Source of the DNA: Propionibacterium sp. oral taxon 192 str. F0372 | GTDB lineage: Bacteria; Actinomycetota; Actinomycetes; Propionibacteriales; Propionibacteriaceae | Direction: 5' to 3' | Assembly (NCBI RefSeq): GCF_000413315.1 | Contig: NZ_KE340297.1 | Span: 2,354,340-2,418,339, forward strand | Length of the DNA: 64,000 nt | Part shown: one piece after another, positions 1 to 8,308 of the stretch | Layout of the letters: the number at the start of each line of letters is the position of its first letter | Numbering within the stretch: the stretch's first letter is position 1 | The notes under the pieces: generated by a model | What the model saw: the letters and a program-made list of their open reading frames with translations, nothing else | Database searches by the model: none | What the model was told of the DNA's origin: nothing | Made by a program: the position numbers and the translations under genes

Positions 1-500
1 GCCATCGTCTTCAGCCTCGCCTGCTGGAGGGTCTGAGTGGCCAGCACGTGCTCAACCTCAGAGGTGCCGATGCCAAAGGCCAAGGCCCCAAAAGCACCGT
101 GGGTCGAGGTATGGGAATCACCGCAGACGATGGTCATGCCGGGTTGGGTCAGCCCAAGCTGGGGACCGATGATGTGTACCACTCCTTGGTCTTTATCACC
201 CAAGGAGTGGATGGGGACCCCGAAATCCGCAGTGTTGCGCCGTAGCGCCTCGATCTGTTTGCGGCTGGTCGGCTCAGCGATCGGCTTGTCGATGTCCCAA
301 GTGGGAGTGTTGTGATCCTCAGTGGCCAAAGTAAGATCGGGGCGACGAACCACCCGATCGGCCAATCGGAGTCCTTCGTATGCCTGCGGACTCGTCACCT
401 CATGGCACAGGTGGAGGTCGATATAGAGCAGATCGGGTTCGCCATCAGCCGATCGCACCACGTGGTCTGCCCAGACCTTCTCACTAAGAGTTCTTCCCAT
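1..500 (-). CDS. leuC: 3-isopropylmalate dehydratase large subunit LeuC, partial (C-terminus beyond window)
   Basis: N-terminal 166 codons of the large subunit of isopropylmalate isomerase, the aconitase-family [4Fe-4S] enzyme that interconverts 2- and 3-isopropylmalate in leucine synthesis with LeuD. The translation begins [15 protein letters not shown] and contains the family segments [28 protein letters not shown] and [20 protein letters not shown]. The three cluster cysteines and the rest of the protein lie left of base 1. The start is the ATG at 498-500, where the homologous N-terminus begins. It is divergent from the IclR-type gene with only 50 bp between the start codons, and a palindrome at 531-546 sits in that gap. 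This is the usual actinobacterial arrangement in which the regulator controls leuCD. Confidence 0.95.
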   Translation of the reverse strand, partial: MGRTLSEKVWADHVVRSADGEPDLLYIDLHLCHEVTSPQAYEGLRLADRVVRRPDLTLATEDHNTPTWDIDKPIAEPTSRKQIEALRRNTADFGVPIHSLGDKDQGVVHIIGPQLGLTQPGMTIVCGDSHTSTHGAFGALAFGIGTSEVEHVLATQTLQQARLKTM

Positions 501-530
501 GGTGGCATCATGTCATTGCCGACCAAATCG

Positions 531-546
531 TGAGATGCTAATCTCA
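531..546. promoter_or_regulatory. Candidate operator palindrome between leuC and ndgR
   Basis: Perfect inverted repeat TGAGAT-GCTA-ATCTCA in the 50-bp divergent gap, four bases before the regulator ATG. Position and symmetry fit an IclR-family operator that both represses the regulator and controls leuC. No experimental consensus was compared. Confidence 0.5.
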
Positions 547-550
547 TTTT

Positions 551-1276
551 ATGGACAGTTCTTCGGGAGTTGGCGTGCTGGACAAGGCAGCCATGGTACT
601 CACCGCCCTAGAACAAGGGCCGATGACCCTTGCTGGGTTGGTTGCAGCCACTGGTCTGGCCCGGCCCACGGCCCATCGCCTCGCAGTCGCCTTGGAACAC
701 CACCGTCTGGTGGGCCGGGATCTGCAAGGACGTTTCGTCCTAGGGCCCCGGCTCGCAGAACTCGCCATGTCGGCCGGGGAAGATCGCCTCCTGGCCGTCG
801 CCGGGCCCATCCTCAACCGGCTGCGTGACATCACCGGGGAGTCTGCCCAACTGTTCCGCCGCCAGGCCGACGCCAGGGTGTGCGTCGCATCCGCCGACCG
901 TCCGACCGGTCTTCGTGACTCGATACCAGTCGGCTCAGTGCTGCCGATGAATGCCGGTTCCGCCGCCCAAGCATTGCTGGCCTGGGAGGAACCTGACAAG
1001 TTACATGCCGGATTGCTGACGTCCAATTTCTCGGCGGTCGCCCTCACCCAAGTACGACGGCGGGGCTGGGCCCAGTCGGTAGCCGAGCGAGAACAGGGAG
1101 TGGCCTCAGTATCAGCCCCCGTTCGCTCCCCCGGTGGCAAGGTAATTGCGGCAGTCTCGGTCTCGGGACCCGTCGAACGTCTCACCCGTCAGCCCGGACG
1201 CCTGCATGCTCCCGCAGTGATGGCAGCAGCAGACCGGCTCTCTGAGGTACTCCGCAAAAATGCCGATGAGGACTGA
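551..1276 (+). CDS. ndgR: IclR-family regulator, NdgR/LtbR-like
   Basis: A 241-residue IclR-family transcription factor. Residues about 8-65 form the winged helix-turn-helix (LAGLVAATGLARPTAHRLAV). The remainder is the IclR effector-binding domain, with the conserved NAGSAAQALLAW stretch and the late SVSAPV...ISVSGP-like strand. In other actinomycetes the IclR protein encoded divergently from leuCD (NdgR in Streptomyces, LtbR in Corynebacterium) controls leucine genes. The identical arrangement here is the basis for the symbol. The ATG directly follows a palindrome and four T residues with no obvious Shine-Dalgarno, so the mRNA may have a very short leader. The gene ends 17 bp from a convergent dehydrogenase. 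Confidence 0.85.
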   Translation: MDSSSGVGVLDKAAMVLTALEQGPMTLAGLVAATGLARPTAHRLAVALEHHRLVGRDLQGRFVLGPRLAELAMSAGEDRLLAVAGPILNRLRDITGESAQLFRRQADARVCVASADRPTGLRDSIPVGSVLPMNAGSAAQALLAWEEPDKLHAGLLTSNFSAVALTQVRRRGWAQSVAEREQGVASVSAPVRSPGGKVIAAVSVSGPVERLTRQPGRLHAPAVMAAADRLSEVLRKNADED

Positions 1277-1293
1277 ACAGCATTCGAAACCGA

Positions 1294-2181
1294 TCAGGCT
1301 TGGTTCTCCTCGATGAATTTCTGCACGATCGCGGTGTCCTGTTCACCCCATCCGGCATCGACGACACCTTGGAAGGCATCAAGCAGCCGGTCACCCTGAA
1401 CAGTGACGGTACCTGTGACCTTTGCCTCCTCCAAGTAGGCCCTGAGATCCTTGATCCAGAAGGCCGCAGCACCCGAGACTGTGTAGTCCTTGTTGATGTA
1501 ACGCGGGGCCTTGTCGATCATGATCCTGGAGGAGGCATAGCCACCGGACATCAGATCAAAGAGCTTGGCAACATCGAGCCCGGCACGCTCCGCGACGACG
1601 GCGGCCTCGGCATTAGCGACAATGCTGGCTGCGCAGATGAGTTGATTGCAAGCCTTGGCGACCTCACCAGCACCTGTGGGGCCGAGATGGACGGGATTAC
1701 CCGCCAAGCCCAAGTAGGGCATTGCTCGTTCGACGAATTTCTCCGGACCGCCAACCATGATCGACAAAGTTCCGGCCTCGGCTCCAACCTGCCCGCCGGA
1801 GACTGGTGCGTCGATGACATGGGCCAGCCCATTGCTTGCCTCGGCCACCTCGGCGTCCAAGGTGCGGATAGCATCTGGAGCGACGGTGGAGCACACCACA
1901 ATCAGGGTCTCAGATTCAATGCCCGCCAGCAGGCCGTCGGCACCATCAAGAGAAGCCTTGATCTGTGGGATGTCGGGAACCATGAAGAACACGATCTCGG
2001 CCTTCGCCGCCAGTTCCCGCGGGGTGGCGCACCACACGGCTCCACCGGCCAGCAGGTCAGTAACCTTCGCATCCGACAGGTCATGGAGCACCATCGTGTC
2101 ATCGGGAGGCAACGAGTCAAACATGTGACGAGCCATGGGCGAACCCATGGTGCCCAAACCAACGAAACCGACAGTGGTCAT
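1294..2181 (-). CDS. NAD(P)-dependent beta-hydroxyacid dehydrogenase (3-hydroxyisobutyrate / tartronate semialdehyde reductase family)
   Basis: A 295-residue protein of the 3-hydroxyisobutyrate dehydrogenase superfamily. The N-terminus carries the Rossmann motif GFVGLGTMGSPMARH. The substrate-binding signature DAPVSGGQVGAEAGTLSIM follows near residue 120, and the catalytic-lysine segment GAGEVAKACNQL near residue 170. These motifs establish the family, but substrate choice (3-hydroxyisobutyrate, tartronate semialdehyde, succinic semialdehyde) cannot be read out. The ATG at 2181 is preferred over an upstream in-frame ATG because AGGAGG lies six bases before it. It stands alone between the convergent regulator and the tRNA-Glu terminator. 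A role in valine breakdown is possible given the branched-chain neighbours, but that is inference. Confidence 0.85.
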   Translation of the reverse strand: MTTVGFVGLGTMGSPMARHMFDSLPPDDTMVLHDLSDAKVTDLLAGGAVWCATPRELAAKAEIVFFMVPDIPQIKASLDGADGLLAGIESETLIVVCSTVAPDAIRTLDAEVAEASNGLAHVIDAPVSGGQVGAEAGTLSIMVGGPEKFVERAMPYLGLAGNPVHLGPTGAGEVAKACNQLICAASIVANAEAAVVAERAGLDVAKLFDLMSGGYASSRIMIDKAPRYINKDYTVSGAAAFWIKDLRAYLEEAKVTGTVTVQGDRLLDAFQGVVDAGWGEQDTAIVQKFIEENQA

Positions 2182-2282
2182 ATCTTCCTCCTTGACCAAG
2201 ACCCATTTCCCGCAACTCTAGAGGGAAGCAGCCGAACCGCGTCGATCAAATCGGCCGCTGGATCGGGAAATCGTACCGACGA

Positions 2283-2308
2283 AAATGCCCGGCCTGAGCC
2301 GAGCATTT
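2283..2308 (-). terminator. Probable terminator of the tRNA-Glu transcript
   Basis: Imperfect hairpin five bases after the tRNA-Glu CCA end: arms AAATGC/GCATTT, a C/A mismatch, then CGGC/GCCG around a 4-nt loop. On the minus strand it runs into TTTTC. It also separates the tRNAs from the downstream dehydrogenase. Confidence 0.55.
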
Positions 2309-2312
2309 CATC

Positions 2313-2388
2313 TGGTAGCCCCGAGCGGATTCGAACCGCCGTTACAGCCTTGAGAGGGCCGCGTGCTAGGCCACTACACTACGGGGCC
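2313..2388 (-). tRNA. tRNA-Glu (anticodon CTC)
   Basis: A 76-nt cloverleaf on the minus strand. The acceptor arms GGCCCCG and CGGGGCT pair with one terminal G-U. The anticodon stem CGGCC/GGCTG encloses CTCTCAA, anticodon CTC. The T-loop GGTTCGAATCC is present and CCA is encoded. It lies 91 bp downstream of tRNA-Gln and is probably co-transcribed with it. Confidence 0.95.
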
Positions 2389-2479
2389 AGATGTGTTCAG
2401 TTGCTGACTGCTGTTCGCAGCGTTGGGAAGCCTAGCGGTCCGGCGAAGGTTCTCCAAACCGGAAGCAGGCCTGCCTGCG

Positions 2480-2551
2480 TTGGGGTACCAGGACTCGAAC
2501 CTGGACTGACGGAACCAGAATCCGGCGGGCTGCCAATTACCCCATACCCCA
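2480..2551 (-). tRNA. tRNA-Gln (anticodon CTG)
   Basis: About 72 nt on the minus strand. The seven-base acceptor stem is TGGGGTA/TACCCCA, the anticodon loop TTCTGGT reads anticodon CTG, and the T-arm contains CCAGGTTCGAGTCCTGG. The outermost anticodon-stem pair reads C opposite T, an apparent mismatch. CCA is not encoded: the bases after the discriminator A are CGC. It is therefore unlike the neighbouring tRNA-Glu, which encodes CCA. Confidence 0.93.
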
Positions 2552-2603
2552 GTCCATCACGCTTGGTGGCGCAACGAGAACCAAAGATAGCGTCCCGGTG
2601 GGG

Positions 2604-3539
2604 TCATGACAAATCGGGGGTCACCGTAGCGACGTTCATGCGGCGCCCAATAATCCAGCACAGCAGAACGACAAGGAAATATGCCGTGAGATTCCATGCC
2701 GTCGTAGACCACTGCGAACCAGAGATCGTCCGCAACTGCTCCACCCGGTTCCCAGCCACGGCATAGCCGAAGGCGAAAACATTGTTCACCGCATGGACGG
2801 CGACCGCAGCCTCCAGACCGCCGGTAAGCACCACCAAGGTGCCAATCAACAGCCCGAAACCTAGCCGATCGACGAAGAGCGGGACGTCCTGGGTTCCATG
2901 CAACCCGGCAAAGATGAGGGCGGAGACCACCACTGCGACCCAATTAGCCCGCCCCAAGATGCCCGAGGCCTGCAGTAGGTATCCCCGGAAGAAGAACTCC
3001 TCCCCGGCCGCTTGCAGGGGGGCCGTGAGGACGATTGCCAGCATCCACCATCCCCATCCCGCGCCCGGGTTCCAGGTCGGAGGATCATCCCATCGCGACA
3101 GCCAGTGGACACTGTTAAGCATCACAACAGCCACCAGCAGCGTAGCCAAGGCGTAGCGCCATCTGAAACCGGGCTGCACCGAACACGCCCATTTCGGGGC
3201 GAGATGGTGGACCCGCGCGACCACCACCAGGACAAGCAGGACCAGAGCCCCGATCGCCAAGTGAGTGGCAACCATTCCGGATAGATGCTGGAAACCTATC
3301 GCTTGTTCCCGGTAGACCCCAAAATGCCCAGGGGTTCCGTTCAACACCCAAGCACAGGCCACGAGCAGCCACGCAAGCCCGGGGACGATGACCACATAAC
3401 CGGCCAGGATCGCCAAGACTCCGCCCAACGAAGTCGCGGCCGAGGTAGACAAAGGTTCGCGGCGCAGTACCGCCGGATATGACAGCCCCGGACTAGGATC
3501 GGCGATGCGGGTGCCGAACAACCATCCGAATCTGTTCAC
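2604..3539 (-). CDS. CPBP-family intramembrane glutamic endopeptidase
   Basis: A 311-residue multi-pass membrane protein. Hydrophobic segments lie around residues 35-65, 85-107, 130-145, 165-180, 200-215, 230-250 and 285-300. The family motifs are present in order: motif 1 [12 protein letters not shown] (EExxxR), motif 2 FAGLHGTQD (FxxxH) and motif 3 [11 protein letters not shown] (HxxxN). These supply the catalytic glutamates and histidines of Abi/CPBP proteases, related to Rce1. Substrates of bacterial members are mostly unknown. The GTG start overlaps the stop of the FAH gene as GTGA, so the two are translationally coupled. It ends 52 bp before the tRNA-Gln gene. Confidence 0.85.
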   Translation of the reverse strand: MNRFGWLFGTRIADPSPGLSYPAVLRREPLSTSAATSLGGVLAILAGYVVIVPGLAWLLVACAWVLNGTPGHFGVYREQAIGFQHLSGMVATHLAIGALVLLVLVVVARVHHLAPKWACSVQPGFRWRYALATLLVAVVMLNSVHWLSRWDDPPTWNPGAGWGWWMLAIVLTAPLQAAGEEFFFRGYLLQASGILGRANWVAVVVSALIFAGLHGTQDVPLFVDRLGFGLLIGTLVVLTGGLEAAVAVHAVNNVFAFGYAVAGNRVEQLRTISGSQWSTTAWNLTAYFLVVLLCWIIGRRMNVATVTPDLS

Positions 3540-4354
3540 TCCTGGAACCCCACGATGTCATCGACCACTGGATTGGACAATTCGCCGATTCCTTCGATGT
3601 TCACGCTGACCGTCTGCCCAGCAACCATCGGCCCCACTCCCATGGGGGTCCCGGTGAGCAGGACATCACCGGGCAGCAGGGTAGCAAAGGCCGAGACATG
3701 GGCAATCAGTTCGGCGATCGAGAAGACCATGTCTTTGGTGCACCCATTCTGCTTCACCTGCCCATCCAAGTTGGTGACCACCGACAAATCACCGGCTTCC
3801 TCGAGGCCGAAGTGAGTGACAATCCACGGCCCCAGCGGGCAGAAGGTATCGAATCCCTTGGCGCGGGTCCACTGTCCATCAGTACCTTGTAGATCCCTGG
3901 CAGTGACGTCGTTGGCACACGTATAGCCGAAGATGACTTCTGCGGCACGTTCCACCGGCACTTGGCGGCAGATTCTGCCAATGACCACCGCAAGTTCGCC
4001 CTCGTAGTGGGTATCCCGGGATAGGGTCGGCCGGACGATGGGCTCTTCGGGGCCGATGACCGAGGTGTTCGGTTTCATGAAAATCAGTGGTTCCGGGGGA
4101 ACTTCATTACCCAGTTCCGCAGCATGGGCTGCATAGTTACGGCCCACGGCCAGGATCTTGGAGCGAGGGATGACCGGTGCCAGCAACCGCACATCGGCGA
4201 GATCCAGTCGCTCCCCCGTCCAGTTGACCGGTGCGGCCAACGGATCGCCGTCAATGACGGCCACCGTTTCCGGGTATTGCCCCTGGTCCGCTGCGAGTTC
4301 AACGATCCCGAAGCGCGGGTCGGCGCCCACGGATGCGAAACGAGCTATACGCAT
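3536..4354 (-). CDS. Fumarylacetoacetate hydrolase (FAH) family protein
   Basis: A 272-residue FAH-fold enzyme. The C-terminal catalytic domain has [40 protein letters not shown] (metal-binding ExE and D region), [25 protein letters not shown] and [12 protein letters not shown]. The domain order matches actinobacterial FAH proteins annotated as 2-hydroxyhepta-2,4-diene-1,7-dioate isomerase, oxaloacetate decarboxylase or acylpyruvase. The reaction cannot be chosen from sequence alone. It starts 42 bp after cimA and overlaps the CPBP gene by four bases, so it sits in the ilvE-cimA-FAH-CPBP operon. FAH proteins next to ilvE/cimA recur in actinobacteria, which suggests a link to 2-oxoacid metabolism; that part is inference. 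Confidence 0.85.
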   Translation of the reverse strand: MRIARFASVGADPRFGIVELAADQGQYPETVAVIDGDPLAAPVNWTGERLDLADVRLLAPVIPRSKILAVGRNYAAHAAELGNEVPPEPLIFMKPNTSVIGPEEPIVRPTLSRDTHYEGELAVVIGRICRQVPVERAAEVIFGYTCANDVTARDLQGTDGQWTRAKGFDTFCPLGPWIVTHFGLEEAGDLSVVTNLDGQVKQNGCTKDMVFSIAELIAHVSAFATLLPGDVLLTGTPMGVGPMVAGQTVSVNIEGIGELSNPVVDDIVGFQE

Positions 4355-4396
4355 GCCCTGATTCTAGGCAATCGCATTCAGTTCCCACCCAGACGG

Positions 4397-5995
4397 TCAG
4401 CCCACCACCGCCGGTACACGTACCAAGCCGTAGAGATAGGCATCGGAAAGCGCTTCCCAAGATGCCTCGATCACATTTGTCCCCACTCCTACCGTGGTCC
4501 ACCCGTGTTCCCCGTCGCTGGTATCGATGAGGACCCGCACGATGGCGTCGGTGCCCCGGCCCTCGTCTAGGATTCGCACCCGGTAGTCAGTGAGCTGGTA
4601 GTCGGCTACTTGCGGGTAGACCGGAGTCAAGGCACGGACCAAGGCATCACCCAAGGCGTTGACCGGACCGTTGCCCTCGCCGATGACTCCATAACGTTCA
4701 CCCCCGGCCATCAGCTTGAGGGTGGCCTCTGAATTGTCGGTCTCCCCCACTGTCGGCCCGTTACTAGTATGCACCCGCCAATTGATCAGCTTGAAGGGCA
4801 AAGTGAGAGCGCCGGTCATGGATCGCACCAGCAACTCGAAGGAGGCATCCGCTGCCTCGTAAGAATACCCTTGGGCCTCTCTGTCCTTGATCGTACGGGT
4901 AATCTCGGATGCAAGTTCCTGGTCATCAAGGTTCAAACCGAACTGGGCGGCCTTCATCTGCACCGACGCCCGTCCGGACATGTTCGAGATCAGCATCCGC
5001 ATGTCATTGCCGACCAGTTCCGGGGCGATGTGCTGGTAGAGATCCGCATTGACCTGGATCGCGCTGGCATGCAGCCCGGCCTTGTGGGCGAAGGAGGAAG
5101 CGCCTACATAGGGCTGCCGGGGAAGGTGTGGCTGATTGGCTATCTCAGCGATGGCATGGGAACCATGAGTCAGCCCGGCGAGTTGTCGAGCGGTGACCAC
5201 CGGCCAGTCGTATTTCATCTGCAGATTCGCGATCAGCGTTGTCAAATCCATGTTCCCGGTGCGTTCGCCGTATCCGTTCACTGTTCCCTGGACGTGCATC
5301 ACCCCAGCGTCAATCGCAGCCAAGGTGTTGGCCACGGCGCAACCAGTGTCGTTGTGGCAATGCACCCCCAGATCAGCTCCGATCTGTGCGGCCGCGGAGA
5401 CGATGTCAGCCATCCTAGACGGCAGCATCCCACCATTGGTGTCGCACAGCACAACGACCTCGGCGCCTGCCTCGGCAGCCACCCGGACAACTTCCAATGC
5501 GTAGCCGGGATCAGAATCAAAACCGTCGAAGAAGTGTTCACAGTCCACGAACACCCGACGTCTCCTGCTCACCAAGTAGGCAACGGTGTCGGAGACCATT
5601 GCCAAGTTTTCCTCCAAGGTTGTGCGCAACGCCTCCAAGACGTGTGCATCATGGGATTTCGCCACCAAACAGATGTGGCGAGTACCGGCATCAAGCAGAG
5701 CCTGCACCTGAGGATCCTCGGCGGCACCGATCCCAGCCTTGCGCGTCGCTCCAAAGGCGACAAGTTCGGCATTGCACAAATTCAATTCGGTTCTGGCCCG
5801 GGTAAAAAACTCGGTATCCGAGGGGTTGGCGCCAGGCCAACCGCCCTCAATAAAATTCACCCCCAGCCGATCAAGGTAGCCCGCGATGCGCAGCTTGTCT
5901 TCAACGGTCAGGGTGATCCCCTCCTGCTGAGCCCCATCACGCAGGGTGGTGTCGTAGAGGTGGAAGACCTCAGGCATTACCGGCATCGGGCTCAT
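4397..5995 (-). CDS. cimA: (R)-citramalate synthase
   Basis: A 532-residue DRE-TIM metallolyase that condenses pyruvate and acetyl-CoA to citramalate, a threonine-independent entry into isoleucine synthesis. The N-terminal barrel shows YDTTLRDGAQQEGITLTVED (catalytic Arg-Asp), the metal-binding GVHCHNDTGCAVANTLAA (HxH) and VQGTVNGYGERTGNMDL. The C-terminal half carries the LeuA-type regulatory domain. Length and RDGAQQEG fit the long CimA/2-isopropylmalate-synthase-like family rather than LeuA proper. The start overlaps the ilvE stop as ATGA. With ilvE upstream and leuB divergent, it belongs to branched-chain amino acid synthesis. Confidence 0.92.
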   Translation of the reverse strand: MSPMPVMPEVFHLYDTTLRDGAQQEGITLTVEDKLRIAGYLDRLGVNFIEGGWPGANPSDTEFFTRARTELNLCNAELVAFGATRKAGIGAAEDPQVQALLDAGTRHICLVAKSHDAHVLEALRTTLEENLAMVSDTVAYLVSRRRRVFVDCEHFFDGFDSDPGYALEVVRVAAEAGAEVVVLCDTNGGMLPSRMADIVSAAAQIGADLGVHCHNDTGCAVANTLAAIDAGVMHVQGTVNGYGERTGNMDLTTLIANLQMKYDWPVVTARQLAGLTHGSHAIAEIANQPHLPRQPYVGASSFAHKAGLHASAIQVNADLYQHIAPELVGNDMRMLISNMSGRASVQMKAAQFGLNLDDQELASEITRTIKDREAQGYSYEAADASFELLVRSMTGALTLPFKLINWRVHTSNGPTVGETDNSEATLKLMAGGERYGVIGEGNGPVNALGDALVRALTPVYPQVADYQLTDYRVRILDEGRGTDAIVRVLIDTSDGEHGWTTVGVGTNVIEASWEALSDAYLYGLVRVPAVVG

Positions 5996-7071
5996 CGGAC
6001 GCGCACCATCCAGTTCCGCTCGTCGGCGCGGCGCCCGTACTGGATATCCAGCAGATAGTTACGCAATGCCATGGTGACTGAATCCTCGCGGACCTCCAGC
6101 TGATGAGTCCCGTCGACATCCTTCAGCGAGCCGATGGGGGTTATCACAGCCGCGGTGCCGCAGGCGAAGAGTTCCGTCACCGAGCCATCCGCGATACCAG
6201 TCGTCACCTCGGCTAGCTCGACAGGGCGCTCCACCGGGGTAAGGCCTAGCTCAGGCGCGATGGTCAGGATTGAATCCCGGGTAACCCCCGGCAGGATGTT
6301 TCCGTTCAGATTGGGGGTAACCAACTGACCAGATGCGGTGACCATGAAAAAATTCATGCCACCCAGTTCCTCCACCCAGCGCTTTTGGGCGTTGTCCACA
6401 AACAATACTTGGGAACAGCCTTGCTCGTAGGCCAGTTCCTGGGGAAGCAGCGAGGCTGCGTAGTTTCCGCCGCATTTCGCATGACCGGTACCGCCATTGG
6501 CTACCCGGGAATACTCCCGGGAAACCCAGATGTCCACCGGGGCCACGCCTCCGGTGAAATAGCTGCCCACTGGTGAGGCGATGAGAATGTAGGAGACATC
6601 CTGAGCCGGACGCACGCCGAGGAAATCCTCCTTGGCGACAATGAAGGGACGCAGATACAGGGACTGTTCGTGGCCTGCAGGAACCCAGCGTTCGTCGAGG
6701 GTGACCAAGTTCCGCACGGATGTGAGAAAGTCCTTAACCGGCAGCTGCGGCAGGGCCAAGCGGCGTGCCGAATTGGCCAACCGCTCACCGTTCTTCTCTG
6801 GGCGGAACAACCAGACCGAGCCATCGGCATGCCGGTAGGCCTTCAGCCCCTCGAAGACCTCCTGGGCGTAGTGGAAGACCGCCGAACCGGGACCCAACCC
6901 CAAAGGCTGGTTGATCACGATCCTGTCGTTTCCCCAACCCGTCGTTATGCTCCAGTCGGCTACGGCCATGTGGTCGGTGAAGTGTACTCCGAAACCGGGT
7001 TCGGCGAAGACCTCGTCGATCCTCGCTTGTTCCGTGAAAGTGGCGTCGCCAGGAAGCTCGAATGACAGCAT
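5992..7071 (-). CDS. ilvE: Branched-chain amino acid aminotransferase
   Basis: A 359-residue fold-type IV PLP aminotransferase that transfers the amino group of glutamate to the keto acids of Ile, Leu and Val. Visible features are FHYAQEVFEGLKAYRHADGS, the lysine segment GTGHAKCGGNYAASLLPQ, the catalytic-loop EELGGMNFF and the late GTAAVITPIG. The ATG at 7069-7071 opens the family N-terminus MLSFELPGD; an upstream in-frame start adds 27 unrelated residues. There is no good Shine-Dalgarno. A TAGAGT-like hexamer nine bases before the ATG suggests a leaderless or nearly leaderless mRNA. It heads the ilvE-cimA-FAH-CPBP operon. Confidence 0.93.
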   Translation of the reverse strand: MLSFELPGDATFTEQARIDEVFAEPGFGVHFTDHMAVADWSITTGWGNDRIVINQPLGLGPGSAVFHYAQEVFEGLKAYRHADGSVWLFRPEKNGERLANSARRLALPQLPVKDFLTSVRNLVTLDERWVPAGHEQSLYLRPFIVAKEDFLGVRPAQDVSYILIASPVGSYFTGGVAPVDIWVSREYSRVANGGTGHAKCGGNYAASLLPQELAYEQGCSQVLFVDNAQKRWVEELGGMNFFMVTASGQLVTPNLNGNILPGVTRDSILTIAPELGLTPVERPVELAEVTTGIADGSVTELFACGTAAVITPIGSLKDVDGTHQLEVREDSVTMALRNYLLDIQYGRRADERNWMVRVR

Positions 7072-7115
7072 GAGCGCAACTCTAGACTGGCGCGCGCCAC
7101 ATGAATTTCCCGTTA

Positions 7116-7137
7116 CACATCGTGAACCCACGATGTG
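7116..7137. promoter_or_regulatory. Candidate operator, 9-4-9 inverted repeat between ilvE and leuB
   Basis: Perfect inverted repeat CACATCGTG-AACC-CACGATGTG, located 45 bp upstream of the ilvE ATG and 63 bp upstream of the leuB ATG. The symmetry and central position suit a dimeric regulator acting on both divergent genes. It does not match the TGAGAT palindrome next to leuC. Confidence 0.5.
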
Positions 7138-7156
7138 CTCTCGTCCCCACATGTGG

Positions 7157-7187
7157 AATCAGCGGCGCCCCTCAACGAGCGCTGATT
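7157..7187 (+). promoter_or_regulatory. Second inverted repeat before leuB
   Basis: Arms AATCAGCG (7157-7164) and CGCTGATT (7180-7187) with a 15-nt spacer, ending 12 bp before the leuB ATG. It could be an operator or a 5' leader hairpin. No leader peptide or U-run accompanies it. Confidence 0.35.
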
Positions 7188-7199
7188 AGGCTTCGACGC

Positions 7200-8264
7200 A
7201 TGAATACTTCCCAGACCACCATCGCAGTCATCCCCGGGGATGGTATCGGCCCCGAAGTGGTGGCTGAGGCCCTCAAGGTGCTCACGGCCACCGTTGGTGA
7301 GGATGCCTTCGCATTCCGCCACTACAGTCTGGGGGCCCAGCACTGGTTGGAAACCGGGGAGGTCCTGAACGACGACACCCTGGCTGGACTCGCCACCGCG
7401 GACGCCATCGTCCTAGGAGCCGTCGGAGCCGCCCCGGGCTCCACCCAAATACCTTCCGGACTCCTGGAACGGGGGCTGCTACTCAAGTTGCGTTTCGCCT
7501 TCGATCAGGACGTGAACCTCCGCCCTTCGAAAACCTACGCCGGGGTCGGTTCGCCGCTCACCGAGCAGATCACAGCCAAGGGTCCTATCGACTTCGTCGT
7601 CGTGCGTGAGGGCACTGAAGGCCTGTACGCAGGCAACGGCGGGACCCTTCGCCGAGGTACCGATGACGAGGTGGCCACGGAGGTCTCGGTGAACACTGCC
7701 ATGGGGGTTCGTCGCGTGGTGCGCTATGCCTTCGAGTTGGCCATGCGGCGTGGCAAGCACCTGACCCTGCTCCACAAACACAATGTCCTAGTCAATGCCG
7801 GGGGGCTGTGGACCCGTATCTTCACCGAAACTGCAGGACAGTTCCCCGATGTGCGCACCGACTACCTACACATCGATGCAGCAACCATCAAGCTGATCAC
7901 CGATCCCGGGAGTTTCGACGTGATCGTCACTGACAATCTGTTCGGCGACATCATCACCGACGAGGCCGCGGCCATTACTGGAGGCATCGGTCTCGCCCCC
8001 TCGGCGAATATCAACACCGCCCGTACCTTCCCATCCATGTTCGAGCCCGTGCACGGTTCAGCTCCCGACATCGCCGGGCAGGGCATCGCTAATCCAACCG
8101 CGGCCATCGCATCGATGGCCCTCATGCTTGATCATCTCGGCCATCACGAGGATGCCCGGCGCATCGAGCAGGCTGTGGCTGCCGACATGGCGGATAACAT
8201 ATCGACGGCGACGCGCTCCACTTCACAAATCGGCGACGCAATCGCTGCTGCGGTGCGAAGTTGA
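7200..8264 (+). CDS. leuB: 3-isopropylmalate dehydrogenase
   Basis: A 354-residue member of the isocitrate/isopropylmalate dehydrogenase family that oxidises 3-isopropylmalate in leucine synthesis. Family segments seen: [20 protein letters not shown] at the N-terminus, [17 protein letters not shown] (substrate-binding arginines), [21 protein letters not shown] (catalytic lysine), [19 protein letters not shown] (metal-binding aspartates) and [13 protein letters not shown]. The length fits the actinobacterial LeuB type. The start is the ATG at 7200, since the 33 extra upstream codons of the open frame are not family-like. A TTAGGC-like -10 about ten bases before the ATG hints at a very short leader. 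Divergent from ilvE; convergent with the next gene, 44 bp away. Confidence 0.93.
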   Translation: MNTSQTTIAVIPGDGIGPEVVAEALKVLTATVGEDAFAFRHYSLGAQHWLETGEVLNDDTLAGLATADAIVLGAVGAAPGSTQIPSGLLERGLLLKLRFAFDQDVNLRPSKTYAGVGSPLTEQITAKGPIDFVVVREGTEGLYAGNGGTLRRGTDDEVATEVSVNTAMGVRRVVRYAFELAMRRGKHLTLLHKHNVLVNAGGLWTRIFTETAGQFPDVRTDYLHIDAATIKLITDPGSFDVIVTDNLFGDIITDEAAAITGGIGLAPSANINTARTFPSMFEPVHGSAPDIAGQGIANPTAAIASMALMLDHLGHHEDARRIEQAVAADMADNISTATRSTSQIGDAIAAAVRS

Positions 8265-8308
8265 TGACAGCCAGAGCAGATGGAGTCCCGGAGAACTTGT
8301 CCGCGGCA

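Noticed and set aside
1300..2766. A 488-codon plus-strand frame opposite the dehydrogenase and across both tRNAs
   Set aside because: It is antisense to a well-supported gene and reads through two tRNA genes; residues lack any domain pattern.
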